Shown: positions 12,863 to 19,471, numbered from the stretch's first letter. The stretch: DNA of 21,232 nucleotides from Candidatus Amesbacteria bacterium RBG_19FT_COMBO_48_16 (GCA_001775555.1 MEXE01000008.1:1-21232); one strand, 5' to 3'. The notes: a model not told the origin generated them from the letters alone. Program-made: numbers and translations.

Positions 12863-13312
12863 CTAGTTTTCTAAGAATAGGCTCTCAATTTTCTTTATTT
12901 CGTTCTCGCAACCTGGAAATCTGATGGTTTTTTCTTGTCCGTCAAGATTTACTTTGTATATGGCAGAATAATCTAATACGATTGGTGCTTCACAGCTGTT
13001 ATCCATTATTCCAGATTGCTTTATTTGGCCTATTACTTGATCTACTAAATTCTTGCTTAAGTTCTTTTCGCCATTTTCATTACCTTCAAATACCAACCTT
13101 CCTGAACCATAAAGTTTGGTGCTTTGAGAACAAGGGCCTCCACCCGGGGGACAGGGTCCCCACCCCTCGTTTTTCTCAAAGATTACCAGACTGAACGGTA
13201 TCGGTTTTGAATTACCAGAGGATAATTCTTTAGTTTGAAAGGACTTGTAGAAGACAAACCCCCCTACAGTAATCGCCAGTAACAATGTAACTATGACTAA
13301 ATATTTTTTCAT
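12863..13312 (-). CDS. Small secreted or membrane-anchored protein, unknown
   Basis: A 149-residue protein with an N-terminal hydrophobic signal/anchor (KKYLVIVTLLLAITVGGFVF) and an extracytoplasmic part with four cysteines in CPPGGGPCSQS, NSCEAP and FPGCENE, which could form disulfides. The body has GSGRLVFEGN and YKVNLDGQEKTIRFPG, suggesting a small beta-rich fold. I do not recognise the family. The start codon lies only 8 nt after the 3' end of tRNA-Ser(TGA) on the same strand, so it is probably transcribed with the tRNA and gets its mRNA 5' end by tRNA processing. The + strand here is C-rich over G (6 G, 12 C in 13021-13080), against the regional skew, suggesting a later arrival. Confidence 0.75.
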   Translation of the reverse strand: MKKYLVIVTLLLAITVGGFVFYKSFQTKELSSGNSKPIPFSLVIFEKNEGWGPCPPGGGPCSQSTKLYGSGRLVFEGNENGEKNLSKNLVDQVIGQIKQSGIMDNSCEAPIVLDYSAIYKVNLDGQEKTIRFPGCENEIKKIESLFLEN

Positions 13313-13320
13313 AGGTTAAG

Positions 13321-13409
13321 CGGAAGGGGTGGGATTCGAACCCACGGTCCCGCTAAGGCGAGACAGAGGTTTTCAAGACCTCCGCACTAGGCCACTATGC
13401 GACCCTTCC
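13321..13409 (-). tRNA. tRNA-Ser (anticodon TGA)
   Basis: 89 nt with a long variable arm. The acceptor GGAAGGG pairs with CCCTTCC and the discriminator is G. The anticodon stem-loop is GAGGT-CTTGAAA-ACCTC with anticodon TGA; the T-arm is GTGGG-TTCGAAT-CCCAC. The CCA is not encoded. A TATAAT box lies 9 nt upstream. Confidence 0.96.
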
Positions 13410-13418
13410 AGTGAGTGA

Positions 13419-13424
13419 ATTATA
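13419..13424 (-). promoter_or_regulatory. -10 box of tRNA-Ser(TGA)
   Basis: TATAAT on the minus strand with exactly 9 nt between it and the first base of the tRNA; no strong -35. It probably also drives the two genes downstream. Confidence 0.6.
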
Positions 13425-13634
13425 TCACTAACTCTTGACTGGAACTTCGGGTTTTGTTAGCCTTAAGCGGAGTACGAGTATGGAGGCTAGAAGGGAACTA
13501 CTGGGGGATCTGATGTTTACTCCAAAAGCCGTGATGAATAGGGAAAACAAAAAGGTATGGTTGTATAATCAAAGCGAGGTTTTGGGGTATTTGTGGGTGG
13601 TGGGAACCCATAATCCGTGATTACCAAAACGCCT

Positions 13635-13720
13635 GGAGGAGTCCGATAGAGGCCTATTCGGGAAGTTTGCTAAACTTCTGTCCCGAAAGGGACACGTGGG
13701 TTCGAATCCCACCTCCTCCG
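13635..13720 (+). tRNA. tRNA-Ser (anticodon GCT)
   Basis: 86 nt, type II. Acceptor GGAGGAG/CTCCTCC with G discriminator; anticodon stem-loop GAAGT-TTGCTAA-ACTTC, anticodon GCT (AGC/AGT codons); variable arm GTCCC-gaaa-GGGAC; T-arm GTGGG-TTCGAAT-CCCAC. No encoded CCA. Confidence 0.96.
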
Positions 13721-13734
13721 CCAGTATTTTGTGA

Positions 13735-13740
13735 TATATT
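13735..13740 (+). promoter_or_regulatory. -10 box of the 13747 gene (leaderless)
   Basis: TATATT, then GGAGGT (6 nt), then ATG 13747. The spacer looks like a Shine-Dalgarno sequence, but directly abutting the ATG it is badly placed for that; the spacing fits the leaderless pattern. Confidence 0.6.
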
Positions 13741-13746
13741 GGAGGT

Positions 13747-14256
13747 ATGGTACCACCGGTACAAGTGGAGCAGGAAAAAACGTTGGTGGTGTGGAAGGCG
13801 CCGGCCAGGCCGTTTAAGCCCAGAGGGAGCCAGTTTTTAACGGTACCGATGGTGATTGCGATCCTGGTGGGGATAATTCTGCTTTTGGCAGGCGAATGGA
13901 TGCTGATTGCAGTGGTGGCTTCGCTGGTGTTTGCATATTATGTATGGTCGACTATTCCTCCGGTAGAGGCGGAATTTTCGATCACGACCCGGGGGGTGCG
14001 GGTGGCTGGGCAGTTGTATGTGTGGGAAGTACTGACCAGGTGGTGGATTACAGAGAAGTGGGGAGCGAGGATATTGACAATAGAAACGCCGGTGGTGACG
14101 GTGGGGAGAATTTTGATGCCGCTTTCTAAGCAAGCGGAAAAAGAGGTGGAGACAGAGATGGGCAAGTATTTGCTAAAGGAACAGCCGGCGGATACGTGGC
14201 TGGATAAAGCAGGACGGTGGATGACGGAGAAGTTTCCCCTGGAAGAGAAAGTATAG
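13747..14256 (+). CDS. Membrane protein with PH-like domain (DUF5673-like)
   Basis: A 169-residue protein. Residues 1-30 are polar, followed by two closely spaced hydrophobic helices (FLTVPMVIAILVGIILLLAG and WMLIAVVASLVFAYYVWS). Residues 75-150 form a soluble domain with strands EAEFSITTRGVRVAGQLYVW, then EVLTRWWITEKWGARILTIE, then GRILMPLSKQAEKEVETEMG. The pattern 'F.I...GI...g.f..W.ei..w......L.i' is seen in small PH-like membrane proteins of Patescibacteria (DUF5673-like). The assignment is by outline only. It starts 27 nt after tRNA-Ser(GCT) and ends 64 nt before the next gene. Its role is unknown, perhaps an envelope function. Confidence 0.7.
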   Translation: MVPPVQVEQEKTLVVWKAPARPFKPRGSQFLTVPMVIAILVGIILLLAGEWMLIAVVASLVFAYYVWSTIPPVEAEFSITTRGVRVAGQLYVWEVLTRWWITEKWGARILTIETPVVTVGRILMPLSKQAEKEVETEMGKYLLKEQPADTWLDKAGRWMTEKFPLEEKV

Positions 14257-14260
14257 ATTG

Positions 14261-14289
14261 TTGACTTCGGGTTATATTAGGTATACACT
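14261..14289 (+). promoter_or_regulatory. Promoter of the HTH/LAGLIDADG-like gene
   Basis: TTGACT (14261-14266), 17 nt, TACACT (14284-14289). This gives a leader of about 25-30 nt that holds an AGAGG Shine-Dalgarno (14308-14312) 8 nt before ATG 14321. A 7-codon frame (MKRFRIW) starts at 14304 and its stop overlaps ATG 14321. This is a leadered architecture, unlike most genes nearby. Confidence 0.5.
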
Positions 14290-14320
14290 GGACTAGTGGG
14301 ACGATGAAGAGGTTTCGGAT

Positions 14321-15049
14321 ATGGTAAAGCAAAGAAAGTGGCCCACGGAAATAAGAGAGAGCGCTTTGTGTATGAGAAAAAAAGGTGCGACGTACAGTGA
14401 AATAAGGAAAAGATTGTTGGTTGCGAAGAGCACCTTAAGTGAGTGGTTTAGAGATTTGCCTAATACAAACCACTTGTACTATACAGACAGGAGTAAATGG
14501 ATGGAGACAATAAGGGAATTGTCGGTGAAAGTAAGAAGAGAAAGTAAAAGCAAGAAAAACCAGGAATTAATGATGGAGATAAGAAGAAGCGTTGAAGGGT
14601 GGGGCTTGTTGAATTATGGAGAGTATGAACAATCTTTATTAAGTATGTTGTATTGGGCTGAGGGGAACAAGGTGGGAGGTCGTGTGCAGTTCACTAATAC
14701 AGATCCTAGGTTGGTATATTTGTTTATTACTCTTTTTCGACGGTGTTATGAGGTTGATGAGAGTAGGTTGAGGGTAAGATTGCATTTACATTATTATCAT
14801 AGGGCCAGAAAGGTGATTCGATTCTGGTCGGAGTTGTTAGGAATATCCCCGAAAGCGTTTGGAAAAATTTATTGGAAAAAACGAAGTAAGGAAAGGAGAT
14901 TTAGGAAAAATCAGACTGGAATATGTTCTGTTAGGTATAATAATACTTGTTTCTTGGAGCAGATACTAGGTTACGCTTATGCGATTGCGGATAGGATTGC
15001 TCCTGTAGCTCAATGGACAGAGCGCGGCCCTGCGGAGGCTGAAATGTAG
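14321..15049 (+). CDS. HTH protein with LAGLIDADG-like domain, 3' end in a tRNA gene
   Basis: A 242-residue protein. Residues 1-45 form a helix-turn-helix (GATYSEIRKRLLVAKSTLSE). From about residue 100, SLLSMLYWAEGNK followed by VQFTNTDPRLVYLFITLF and later RVRLHLHYYHRARKVIRFW resemble the L..LYWAEG...v.FsNsDP..i..F pattern of LAGLIDADG-like proteins common in CPR. The last 16 residues (APVAQWTERGPAEAEM) and the TAG stop are encoded by the first 51 nt of tRNA-Arg(GCG). These are simply the tRNA read in frame, so the ancestral C-terminus is probably lost. It is more A/T-rich than neighbouring genes and has its own canonical promoter. It may be a mobile, homing-type gene, or a degenerate regulator. 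Confidence 0.7.
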   Translation: MVKQRKWPTEIRESALCMRKKGATYSEIRKRLLVAKSTLSEWFRDLPNTNHLYYTDRSKWMETIRELSVKVRRESKSKKNQELMMEIRRSVEGWGLLNYGEYEQSLLSMLYWAEGNKVGGRVQFTNTDPRLVYLFITLFRRCYEVDESRLRVRLHLHYYHRARKVIRFWSELLGISPKAFGKIYWKKRSKERRFRKNQTGICSVRYNNTCFLEQILGYAYAIADRIAPVAQWTERGPAEAEM

Positions 15050-15070
15050 GTTCGATTCCTACCAGGAGCA
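14999..15070 (+). tRNA. tRNA-Arg (anticodon GCG)
   Basis: 72 nt. Acceptor GCTCCTG pairs with CAGGAGC, discriminator A; D-arm GCTC/GAGC; anticodon stem-loop CGGCC-CTGCGGA-GGCTG (anticodon GCG); T-arm GTAGG-TTCGATT-CCTAC. No encoded CCA. Its 5' 51 nt double as the 3' end of the upstream protein gene, and no promoter box at the usual distance is visible, so it is probably cut from that transcript. Confidence 0.95.
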
Positions 15071-15074
15071 CTCA

Positions 15075-15162
15075 GGTGGGGTGCAGGAGAGGTTTATCTG
15101 CCAGGTCTCGAAAACCTTGGGGGCGCTTTGCGCCCACGCGAGTTCGAATCTCGCCCCCACCG
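15075..15162 (+). tRNA. tRNA-Ser (anticodon CGA)
   Basis: 88 nt, type II. Acceptor GGTGGGG/CCCCACC with G discriminator; three-pair D stem CAG/CTG; anticodon loop CTCGAAA (anticodon CGA); variable arm GGGCG-cttt-GCGCCC; T-arm GCGAG-TTCGAAT-CTCGC. The first pair of the anticodon stem (C-T) is a mismatch. It follows tRNA-Arg(GCG) by 4 nt. Confidence 0.93.
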
Positions 15163-15166
15163 CCCC

Positions 15167-15238
15167 GCCCCTATAGCTCAACGGATAGAGTGGCAGTTTC
15201 CGGAACTGTTGATGCAGGTTCGATTCCTGCTGGGGGCA
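15167..15238 (+). tRNA. tRNA-Arg (anticodon CCG)
   Basis: 72 nt. Acceptor GCCCCTA/TGGGGGC (one G-U), discriminator A; D-arm GCTC/GAGT; anticodon stem-loop GCAGT-TTCCGGA-ACTGT (anticodon CCG); T-arm GCAGG-TTCGATT-CCTGC. No encoded CCA. 4 nt after tRNA-Ser(CGA). Confidence 0.95.
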
Positions 15239-15252
15239 CTATTTTGAGGGAA

Positions 15253-15258
15253 TATAAT
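15253..15258 (+). promoter_or_regulatory. -10 box of the TlyA-like gene (leaderless)
   Basis: TATAAT, CGGGGA (6 nt), ATG 15265; located 14 nt after tRNA-Arg(CCG), whose 3' part occupies the -35 position. Confidence 0.7.
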
Positions 15259-15264
15259 CGGGGA

Positions 15265-15819
15265 ATGAGAGGAAAGTATGTGAGTCGGGCGGGAGTGAAG
15301 TTGGAAGCGGCCTTGAGACATTTTGGGGTGGAGGTGGAGGGAAGAGTGGTTTTGGATGTGGGGGCGGCGACGGGCGGGTTTACCGATTGTTTATTGCGAC
15401 AGGGAGCAGTCCGAGTGCATGCGGTGGAAACGGGATACGGGCTGCTGGCGTGGAAATTGAGACAAGATCCGAGAGTGGTAGTTTGGGAGAGGACTAATAT
15501 TTTGTACCAGGTGCCGATTGGGGAGAAAGTTGATTTAGCAGTAGTAGACACAAGCTGGACGAGGTTACATCTGGCAGTACCGGCGGCAAGCAGATTTGTG
15601 AAGGTTGGAGGAGTGATTTTGGCTTTGATTAAACCGCAGTATGAAGTGGAGAAGAAGAAGCTAAAAAAAGGCGTCTTGGGGGAGGGACGAGCGCGGGAAG
15701 TGGCGGAGGAGGTACGGCGGCGATTGATGGAGTTGGGGTTTAGGCTGACTGAGGTGGTGGAGTCGGCGATAAAAGGGGAGGGAGGAAACAGCGAGTTTTG
15801 GGTTAGAATTGATTTATGA
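15265..15819 (+). CDS. TlyA/FtsJ-like rRNA methyltransferase without S4 domain
   Basis: ATG 15265 gives 184 residues. The frame extends upstream only because it runs through two tRNA genes. It begins KYVSRAGVKLEAALRHFGVE, the linker found after the S4 domain in TlyA. The Rossmann fold follows: VLDVGAATGGFTDCLLRQGA (SAM-binding motif I), VHAVETGYGLLAWKLRQDPR, ERTNIL, VDLAVVDTSWTRLHLAVPA and VGGVILALIKPQYEV. These correspond to DvGaStGGFTD, vG.gQL, DvSFISL and LiKPQFE in TlyA, which 2'-O-methylates rRNA cytidines (and was named haemolysin). The roughly 60-residue N-terminal S4 RNA-binding domain is absent. It overlaps the Nudix gene by 4 nt (ATGA). Confidence 0.85.
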   Translation: MRGKYVSRAGVKLEAALRHFGVEVEGRVVLDVGAATGGFTDCLLRQGAVRVHAVETGYGLLAWKLRQDPRVVVWERTNILYQVPIGEKVDLAVVDTSWTRLHLAVPAASRFVKVGGVILALIKPQYEVEKKKLKKGVLGEGRAREVAEEVRRRLMELGFRLTEVVESAIKGEGGNSEFWVRIDL

Positions 15820-16301
15820 AGCGGGAGTTTTCGGCGGGCGGTTTGGTGTATAAGAGGATAGGGGATAAAGTGGTGTGGCTTATTAGGAGGCCGGCGGTGA
15901 ATCCAGAGTTTAAGGGGAATCTGGGATGGAGTTTTCCTAAGGGATGGATTGACGACGAGGAAGGAGGAAAAGAGCCGGGAAAGAGAGCCAGGGGAGAAGT
16001 GAGAGCAAGCGGGGCGGAGATGGAGGAGTCGGCTTTGAGGGAAGTAAGGGAGGAGGGAGGAGCGGAGGCTAAGATTGTGGGGAAATTGCCGACAATTAGA
16101 TTTTTTTTTACCAACCAGACAGGAGAAAAAGTGATGAAGTTTATCACTTATTATGTGATGGGGTATGTGGGTGAAGCGGCGGAAGGTGTGGGGTGGGAGA
16201 CGGCGGAGGTAAAGTGGGCGGAGGAAGAAGAGGCGTTGAAATTATTGGCATTTAAAAGTGAGAGAGAAATGCTGTTGGGGGCGAAGGCATTGGTACAATA
16301 G
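15816..16301 (+). CDS. Nudix-like hydrolase with stretched Nudix box
   Basis: A 161-residue protein. The N-terminus has the Nudix entry FSAGGLVYKRIGDKVVWLIR and LGWSFPKGWID. The Nudix helix ESALREVREEGGAEA contains REV.EE.G. Between PKG and REV the usual spacing is exceeded by about 20 charged residues (DEEGGKEPGKRARGEVRASG), and the residue at the first box Glu position is Ala, with Glu one place later. The C-terminal half (KFITYYVMGYVGEAAEG, WETAEVKWAEEEEALKLL) is ordinary for the family. Nudix enzymes hydrolyse nucleoside diphosphates linked to other groups; whether this one is active is uncertain. It is coupled to the TlyA-like gene and is followed 6 nt later by the GT-C gene. Confidence 0.8.
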   Translation: MKREFSAGGLVYKRIGDKVVWLIRRPAVNPEFKGNLGWSFPKGWIDDEEGGKEPGKRARGEVRASGAEMEESALREVREEGGAEAKIVGKLPTIRFFFTNQTGEKVMKFITYYVMGYVGEAAEGVGWETAEVKWAEEEEALKLLAFKSEREMLLGAKALVQ

Positions 16302-16307
16302 ACCGGT

Positions 16308-17786
16308 ATGCGGTGGGAATGGCCGATGAGAATATTAATGTGGGGGCTGGTAGGGGTGACGTTGTGGCTGGTGGGGTGGCGGACACTAGACCCGGATTTT
16401 GGCTGGCATGTACGGATGGGAAATTATATTTTGGCAAACGGAATACCCCAAACTGACCCCTTGTCATATACGATGCCAAACTTTCCCTTTATTGACCATG
16501 AATGGTTGACGAATGTACTGATGGCTGTAGGATACGAGAGGTTGGGAATGGCGGGGCTGGCGGTAGTGTTTGCCGTGCTGACGCTTCTAGTAGTATGGGT
16601 GGCTATTCCCCGGGCCTTATGGCGGTGGGCGGATGCGGTGGTGATATTGGGGGTGATTGTGTTTTTGGGGCGGGCGGGAGTGAGGCCGCAGGTAATAGAC
16701 TGGTTGTTTTTGGCGATCCTACTGCGGGTGGTGGGTGAGGAAAAGGTGTGGCAGAAGTGGAAGTGGGGAGTGGTTCCATTTATGATACTGTGGGCGAACT
16801 TGCACGGCGGGTTTGCGATGGGAGTGGCGGTTTTGGGGATAGTGTTGGGAGTGAAATTTTGGGAGAAGAGGAGGGTAATAATAGCAGATGCGGGAGTGTG
16901 GATACTGGCGGTGGTCGGGACGTGGATTAATCCGTATGGACCAAGACTGTGGCATGAAGTATGGATGCAGATGACGGATAGTAATTTGAGGTGGACAATA
17001 GCTGAATGGCAGCCCTTTTTTGCCTGGATGGAACTGGGGTTTTGGATGCTGGTTGCGCTGGCGGGGGCGATAGTATGGAGATATAGAGGGGAAACGGCGA
17101 AATGGAGGTGGGCGGTGATGGGGTTGACACTGGCGATGGGGCTGTCTAGTCTGAGACATATGCCGCTGTTTGTGGTGGCGGTGTGGCCGGCGGCGGCGGA
17201 GGGATTGAAGAGATTTTATGAAGAGATTTCGGGTAACCGGGAGGCAATTAGGCGGGCGGTGAAGTTTTATATATTGTTATTGGTAACAATAGGGGCATTG
17301 GGGGTTTATGAGCTGGGAATGAGAGGATGGTTGGTGGTAAAAGGACAAATGGGGCTGAGGTATCCACAGGAGGCGATAAATTGGCTAAGAAAAGAGGGGT
17401 CTGCCGGCGAGGTGTTTGCGTGGTATGGATGGGGAGGATACCTGGATTGGAAGATGCCGGAAAGACGAGTGTTTATAGACGGACGGATGCCCAGCTGGAG
17501 ATGGAGGTCACCTGATCCGCGTTTTGCAGATTGGGTGTTTAAAGATTATTTGCGGGCGACGGAAAAGGGAGAATTTGGGGAGGTGTTTAGTAAATACGGG
17601 GTGGAGGCGGTGCTGTGGCCGAATGGGAAAATGATGGAACCTATATGGTGGGAAAAGAAGATTTTGGAATGGTGGAAGAAGCGGCGGGGTGAGGGGGATA
17701 AGAAGACTTTCTTCGGGAGACTGGAGGAGGCGGGATGGAAGAGGGCGTATGAGGATGAAGTGGCAGTGGTGTATGTGAGGGAGTAA
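16308..17786 (+). CDS. Multi-pass GT-C-type membrane protein
   Basis: A 492-residue protein with about ten hydrophobic segments. After the first helix (ILMWGLVGVTLWLVGW) comes an external loop with LDPDFGWHVRMGNYILANGI and PQTDPLSYT...DHEWLTNVLM. Acidic residues in this loop (DPD, DHEW) are where GT-C glycosyltransferases keep their catalytic Asp. The C-terminal 150 residues form a soluble domain (INWLRKEGSAGEVFAWYGWG, RVFIDGRMPSW, YGVEAVLWPNGK). The family is a widespread, mostly uncharacterised group of polyprenol-sugar-dependent membrane glycosyltransferases; substrate unknown. ATG 16326 (MRILMW) is an alternative start. A TACAAT box lies 8 nt upstream of ATG 16308. The stop TAA forms part of the likely -10 box of tRNA-Ser(GGA). 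Confidence 0.75.
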   Translation: MRWEWPMRILMWGLVGVTLWLVGWRTLDPDFGWHVRMGNYILANGIPQTDPLSYTMPNFPFIDHEWLTNVLMAVGYERLGMAGLAVVFAVLTLLVVWVAIPRALWRWADAVVILGVIVFLGRAGVRPQVIDWLFLAILLRVVGEEKVWQKWKWGVVPFMILWANLHGGFAMGVAVLGIVLGVKFWEKRRVIIADAGVWILAVVGTWINPYGPRLWHEVWMQMTDSNLRWTIAEWQPFFAWMELGFWMLVALAGAIVWRYRGETAKWRWAVMGLTLAMGLSSLRHMPLFVVAVWPAAAEGLKRFYEEISGNREAIRRAVKFYILLLVTIGALGVYELGMRGWLVVKGQMGLRYPQEAINWLRKEGSAGEVFAWYGWGGYLDWKMPERRVFIDGRMPSWRWRSPDPRFADWVFKDYLRATEKGEFGEVFSKYGVEAVLWPNGKMMEPIWWEKKILEWWKKRRGEGDKKTFFGRLEEAGWKRAYEDEVAVVYVRE

Positions 17787-17789
17787 AAT
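17784..17789 (+). promoter_or_regulatory. Possible -10 box of tRNA-Ser(GGA)
   Basis: TAAAAT overlapping the stop codon of the preceding gene, with 9 nt before the tRNA: the same spacing as at tRNA-Ser(TGA). Confidence 0.45.
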
Positions 17790-17798
17790 TTGGGGGTT

Positions 17799-17885
17799 GG
17801 AAGGGTGCGAGAGCGGTTTAATCGGCACGCTTGGAGAGCGTGTGTGGGCGAAAGCTCACCGCGGGTTCGAATCCCGCCCCTTCCG
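17799..17885 (+). tRNA. tRNA-Ser (anticodon GGA)
   Basis: 87 nt, type II. Acceptor GGAAGGG/CCCTTCC with G discriminator; D stem CGA/TCG; anticodon stem-loop CACGC-TTGGAGA-GCGTG (anticodon GGA); variable arm TGGGC-gaaa-GCTCA; T-arm GCGGG-TTCGAAT-CCCGC. No encoded CCA. It ends 6 nt before the end of the convergent gene, with no terminator between. Confidence 0.96.
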
Positions 17886-17891
17886 CTGTGG

Positions 17892-19460
17892 TTACGGGGA
17901 GAAAGAAAAGATGGTGACTTGAGGATTTTGGTAGACTGACTTGTACCGGGGGGAATTTTGAAGTTGTTGGGTAAGCAGACAAACCTCGCAAGCCTGGGAG
18001 AGCAAGGAATTATCCCGGGAGATGAGGATATATTGGAAGATCGGGAGGCTGCGGAAAGTCGGGGAGGAGAAGATGGATTCGAGGCAGGATGGATCCTGCA
18101 AATAGCAGCCCTTGATTTTCTGATGAAGTTTTTTTCGGAGGCGGAATTCATGATTGGGGAGCCATTCAGTACCTTGGGGAGTAGCAAGGCTGATTCTTTG
18201 AGAGAGAGCGGGGAACCACTCTAATAAGCTGTCCATTCCCCAGGATGAAAATATCTGGGGGGAGAGAATAAGGAACCGTGAGTTGGGGGGAGTGTACTGT
18301 TTAACCCATTCGATAGCAGTTTTTTCAGAGGAAGAAACTGAGTCGAAGTAGCGGTTGTCGGGAAGGATGAAGGCGATGGCAGAAACAAGAAGATATAAGG
18401 GAATGATTAGGAGAGCTAATAGTGAGCGGAAGGAGAAGGGTTTGATAATATGAGTGAAGAACGGCAGAAGGAGGGAAGTAACAGCATGAGTGATAACCAA
18501 GGACATAGGAACAACGATAAAGTTGAGGAAGTTTCTGGGAGCGATGATAATTGGGAGATAAAACCAGGAAAGTAGCCACCAAGCTCTTTTTTGGATAGTG
18601 ACAACTAGACCTAAGAGAGTGAGGGTGCCGAGTACAGGGAGGAAGACCTCGTCAGTGACGGAGGATAAAGTGAGAAAGAGGGTGTAACTAGTCGGATCGA
18701 AGGCCTGAAGACCTGAAGCGGCGGCATTCAGAAAGGGGGATAAACCATGGCGGGTGAGAATAAGCATCCACCAGGGACTGGTTAGAATCAGGGAGGTAAG
18801 GATGATGGCTGATACTTTTTTGATACCGCTAAAGTTAGGGGTGAAGTGAAGGGTAAGAAAGATGAGGCTGGAGACGGCGAAGAAGGTCAATTCCAGATGA
18901 GAGATGATGGTTAGAGCCAGAAGAAGGGAAGAAATGAGAAAATATGTTTTTGAGGATTGACGGAAAAATTTAGCAGAGTAAGCGAGGGTGAGGATGGAGA
19001 AAAGCTGGCCGAAGGATCGGGTTATCCCACCACCCATAATTTGCCACTCAAAGGAGCGGGGAAGGAGAGTGAAAATGAGGGTCGCGAGGAGAACGTCTTT
19101 CGATTTGAGCACTTGTTTAGCCAGAAGGAAAAAAGCCGGGACGGTTAAAGTGGAAACAACCAGCGGCAGGAAACGAAAAAGGGAGAGGAGAGGAAGAGGG
19201 AGGGTGTTTAGTAAGGCAGTAACATACAAACTGAGAGGGGGGTAAGCGAAGGGGATGAGCGAGGAATTAAAAGAAGTGAACATGGGTAACTTAAACCCGG
19301 CGGCCTGAATGTCTTGGACCATGGTGTAAAACATACCGCCGTCGTTTAGAGGAAAACTAGAAGGAAGGACAGCAAAAAGACGGAGACAAAAGGCCAGGGA
19401 GGTAATGATGACAAGGGAATCGAGGGTGGGGAAAAAGGAGGATTTGGGGTGAGATGGCAT
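17892..19460 (-). CDS. Multi-pass GT-C-type membrane protein
   Basis: A 522-residue protein with about ten hydrophobic helices. The first external loop, LPSSFPLNDGGMFYTMVQDI, carries an Asp followed by GG.FY, comparable with the acidic loop of GT-C (ArnT/PMT-like) glycosyltransferases. The segment LLPRSFEWQIMGGGITRSFG has the R..G..R pattern often seen after helix four. The last 130 residues (ILPDNRYFD onward; IEWVKQYTPPNSRFLIL) form a soluble C-terminal domain with several cysteines. The sugar donor and target are unknown. Its composition is Ser/Leu/Pro/Phe-rich because it is read from the C-rich strand. A TAATAT box lies 5 nt before ATG 19460, close to the leaderless pattern. Convergent with tRNA-Ser(GGA). 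Confidence 0.75.
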   Translation of the reverse strand: MPSHPKSSFFPTLDSLVIITSLAFCLRLFAVLPSSFPLNDGGMFYTMVQDIQAAGFKLPMFTSFNSSLIPFAYPPLSLYVTALLNTLPLPLLSLFRFLPLVVSTLTVPAFFLLAKQVLKSKDVLLATLIFTLLPRSFEWQIMGGGITRSFGQLFSILTLAYSAKFFRQSSKTYFLISSLLLALTIISHLELTFFAVSSLIFLTLHFTPNFSGIKKVSAIILTSLILTSPWWMLILTRHGLSPFLNAAASGLQAFDPTSYTLFLTLSSVTDEVFLPVLGTLTLLGLVVTIQKRAWWLLSWFYLPIIIAPRNFLNFIVVPMSLVITHAVTSLLLPFFTHIIKPFSFRSLLALLIIPLYLLVSAIAFILPDNRYFDSVSSSEKTAIEWVKQYTPPNSRFLILSPQIFSSWGMDSLLEWFPALSQRISLATPQGTEWLPNHEFRLRKKLHQKIKGCYLQDPSCLESIFSSPTFRSLPIFQYILISRDNSLLSQACEVCLLTQQLQNSPRYKSVYQNPQVTIFSFSP

Positions 19461-19465
19461 GTTGA

Positions 19466-19471
19466 ATATTA
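19466..19471 (-). promoter_or_regulatory. Possible -10 box of the 17892-19460 gene
   Basis: TAATAT on the minus strand, then 5 nt (TCAAC), then ATG 19460. One base shorter than the six exact cases. Confidence 0.45.

Noticed and set aside
13479..13619. 46-codon frame (MEARRELLGDLMF...) between two tRNA-Ser genes
   Set aside because: It has no -10 box at the usual distance, no Shine-Dalgarno and no recognisable motif. It may be real, but the support is too thin.
13741..13746. GGAGGT read as a Shine-Dalgarno for the 13747 gene
   Set aside because: It directly abuts the ATG with no spacer, which is not a working distance; it is better explained as the six-base gap after the TATATT box.
14304..14327. 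Seven-codon leader peptide MKRFRIW before the HTH gene
   Set aside because: Its stop overlaps the next ATG, as in coupled translation, but so short a frame is expected by chance and no attenuator hairpin is visible.
15076..15264. N-terminal extension of the TlyA-like protein through two tRNA genes
   Set aside because: The extension is tRNA-Ser and tRNA-Arg sequence read as protein; the TATAAT-N6-ATG at 15265 marks the real start.
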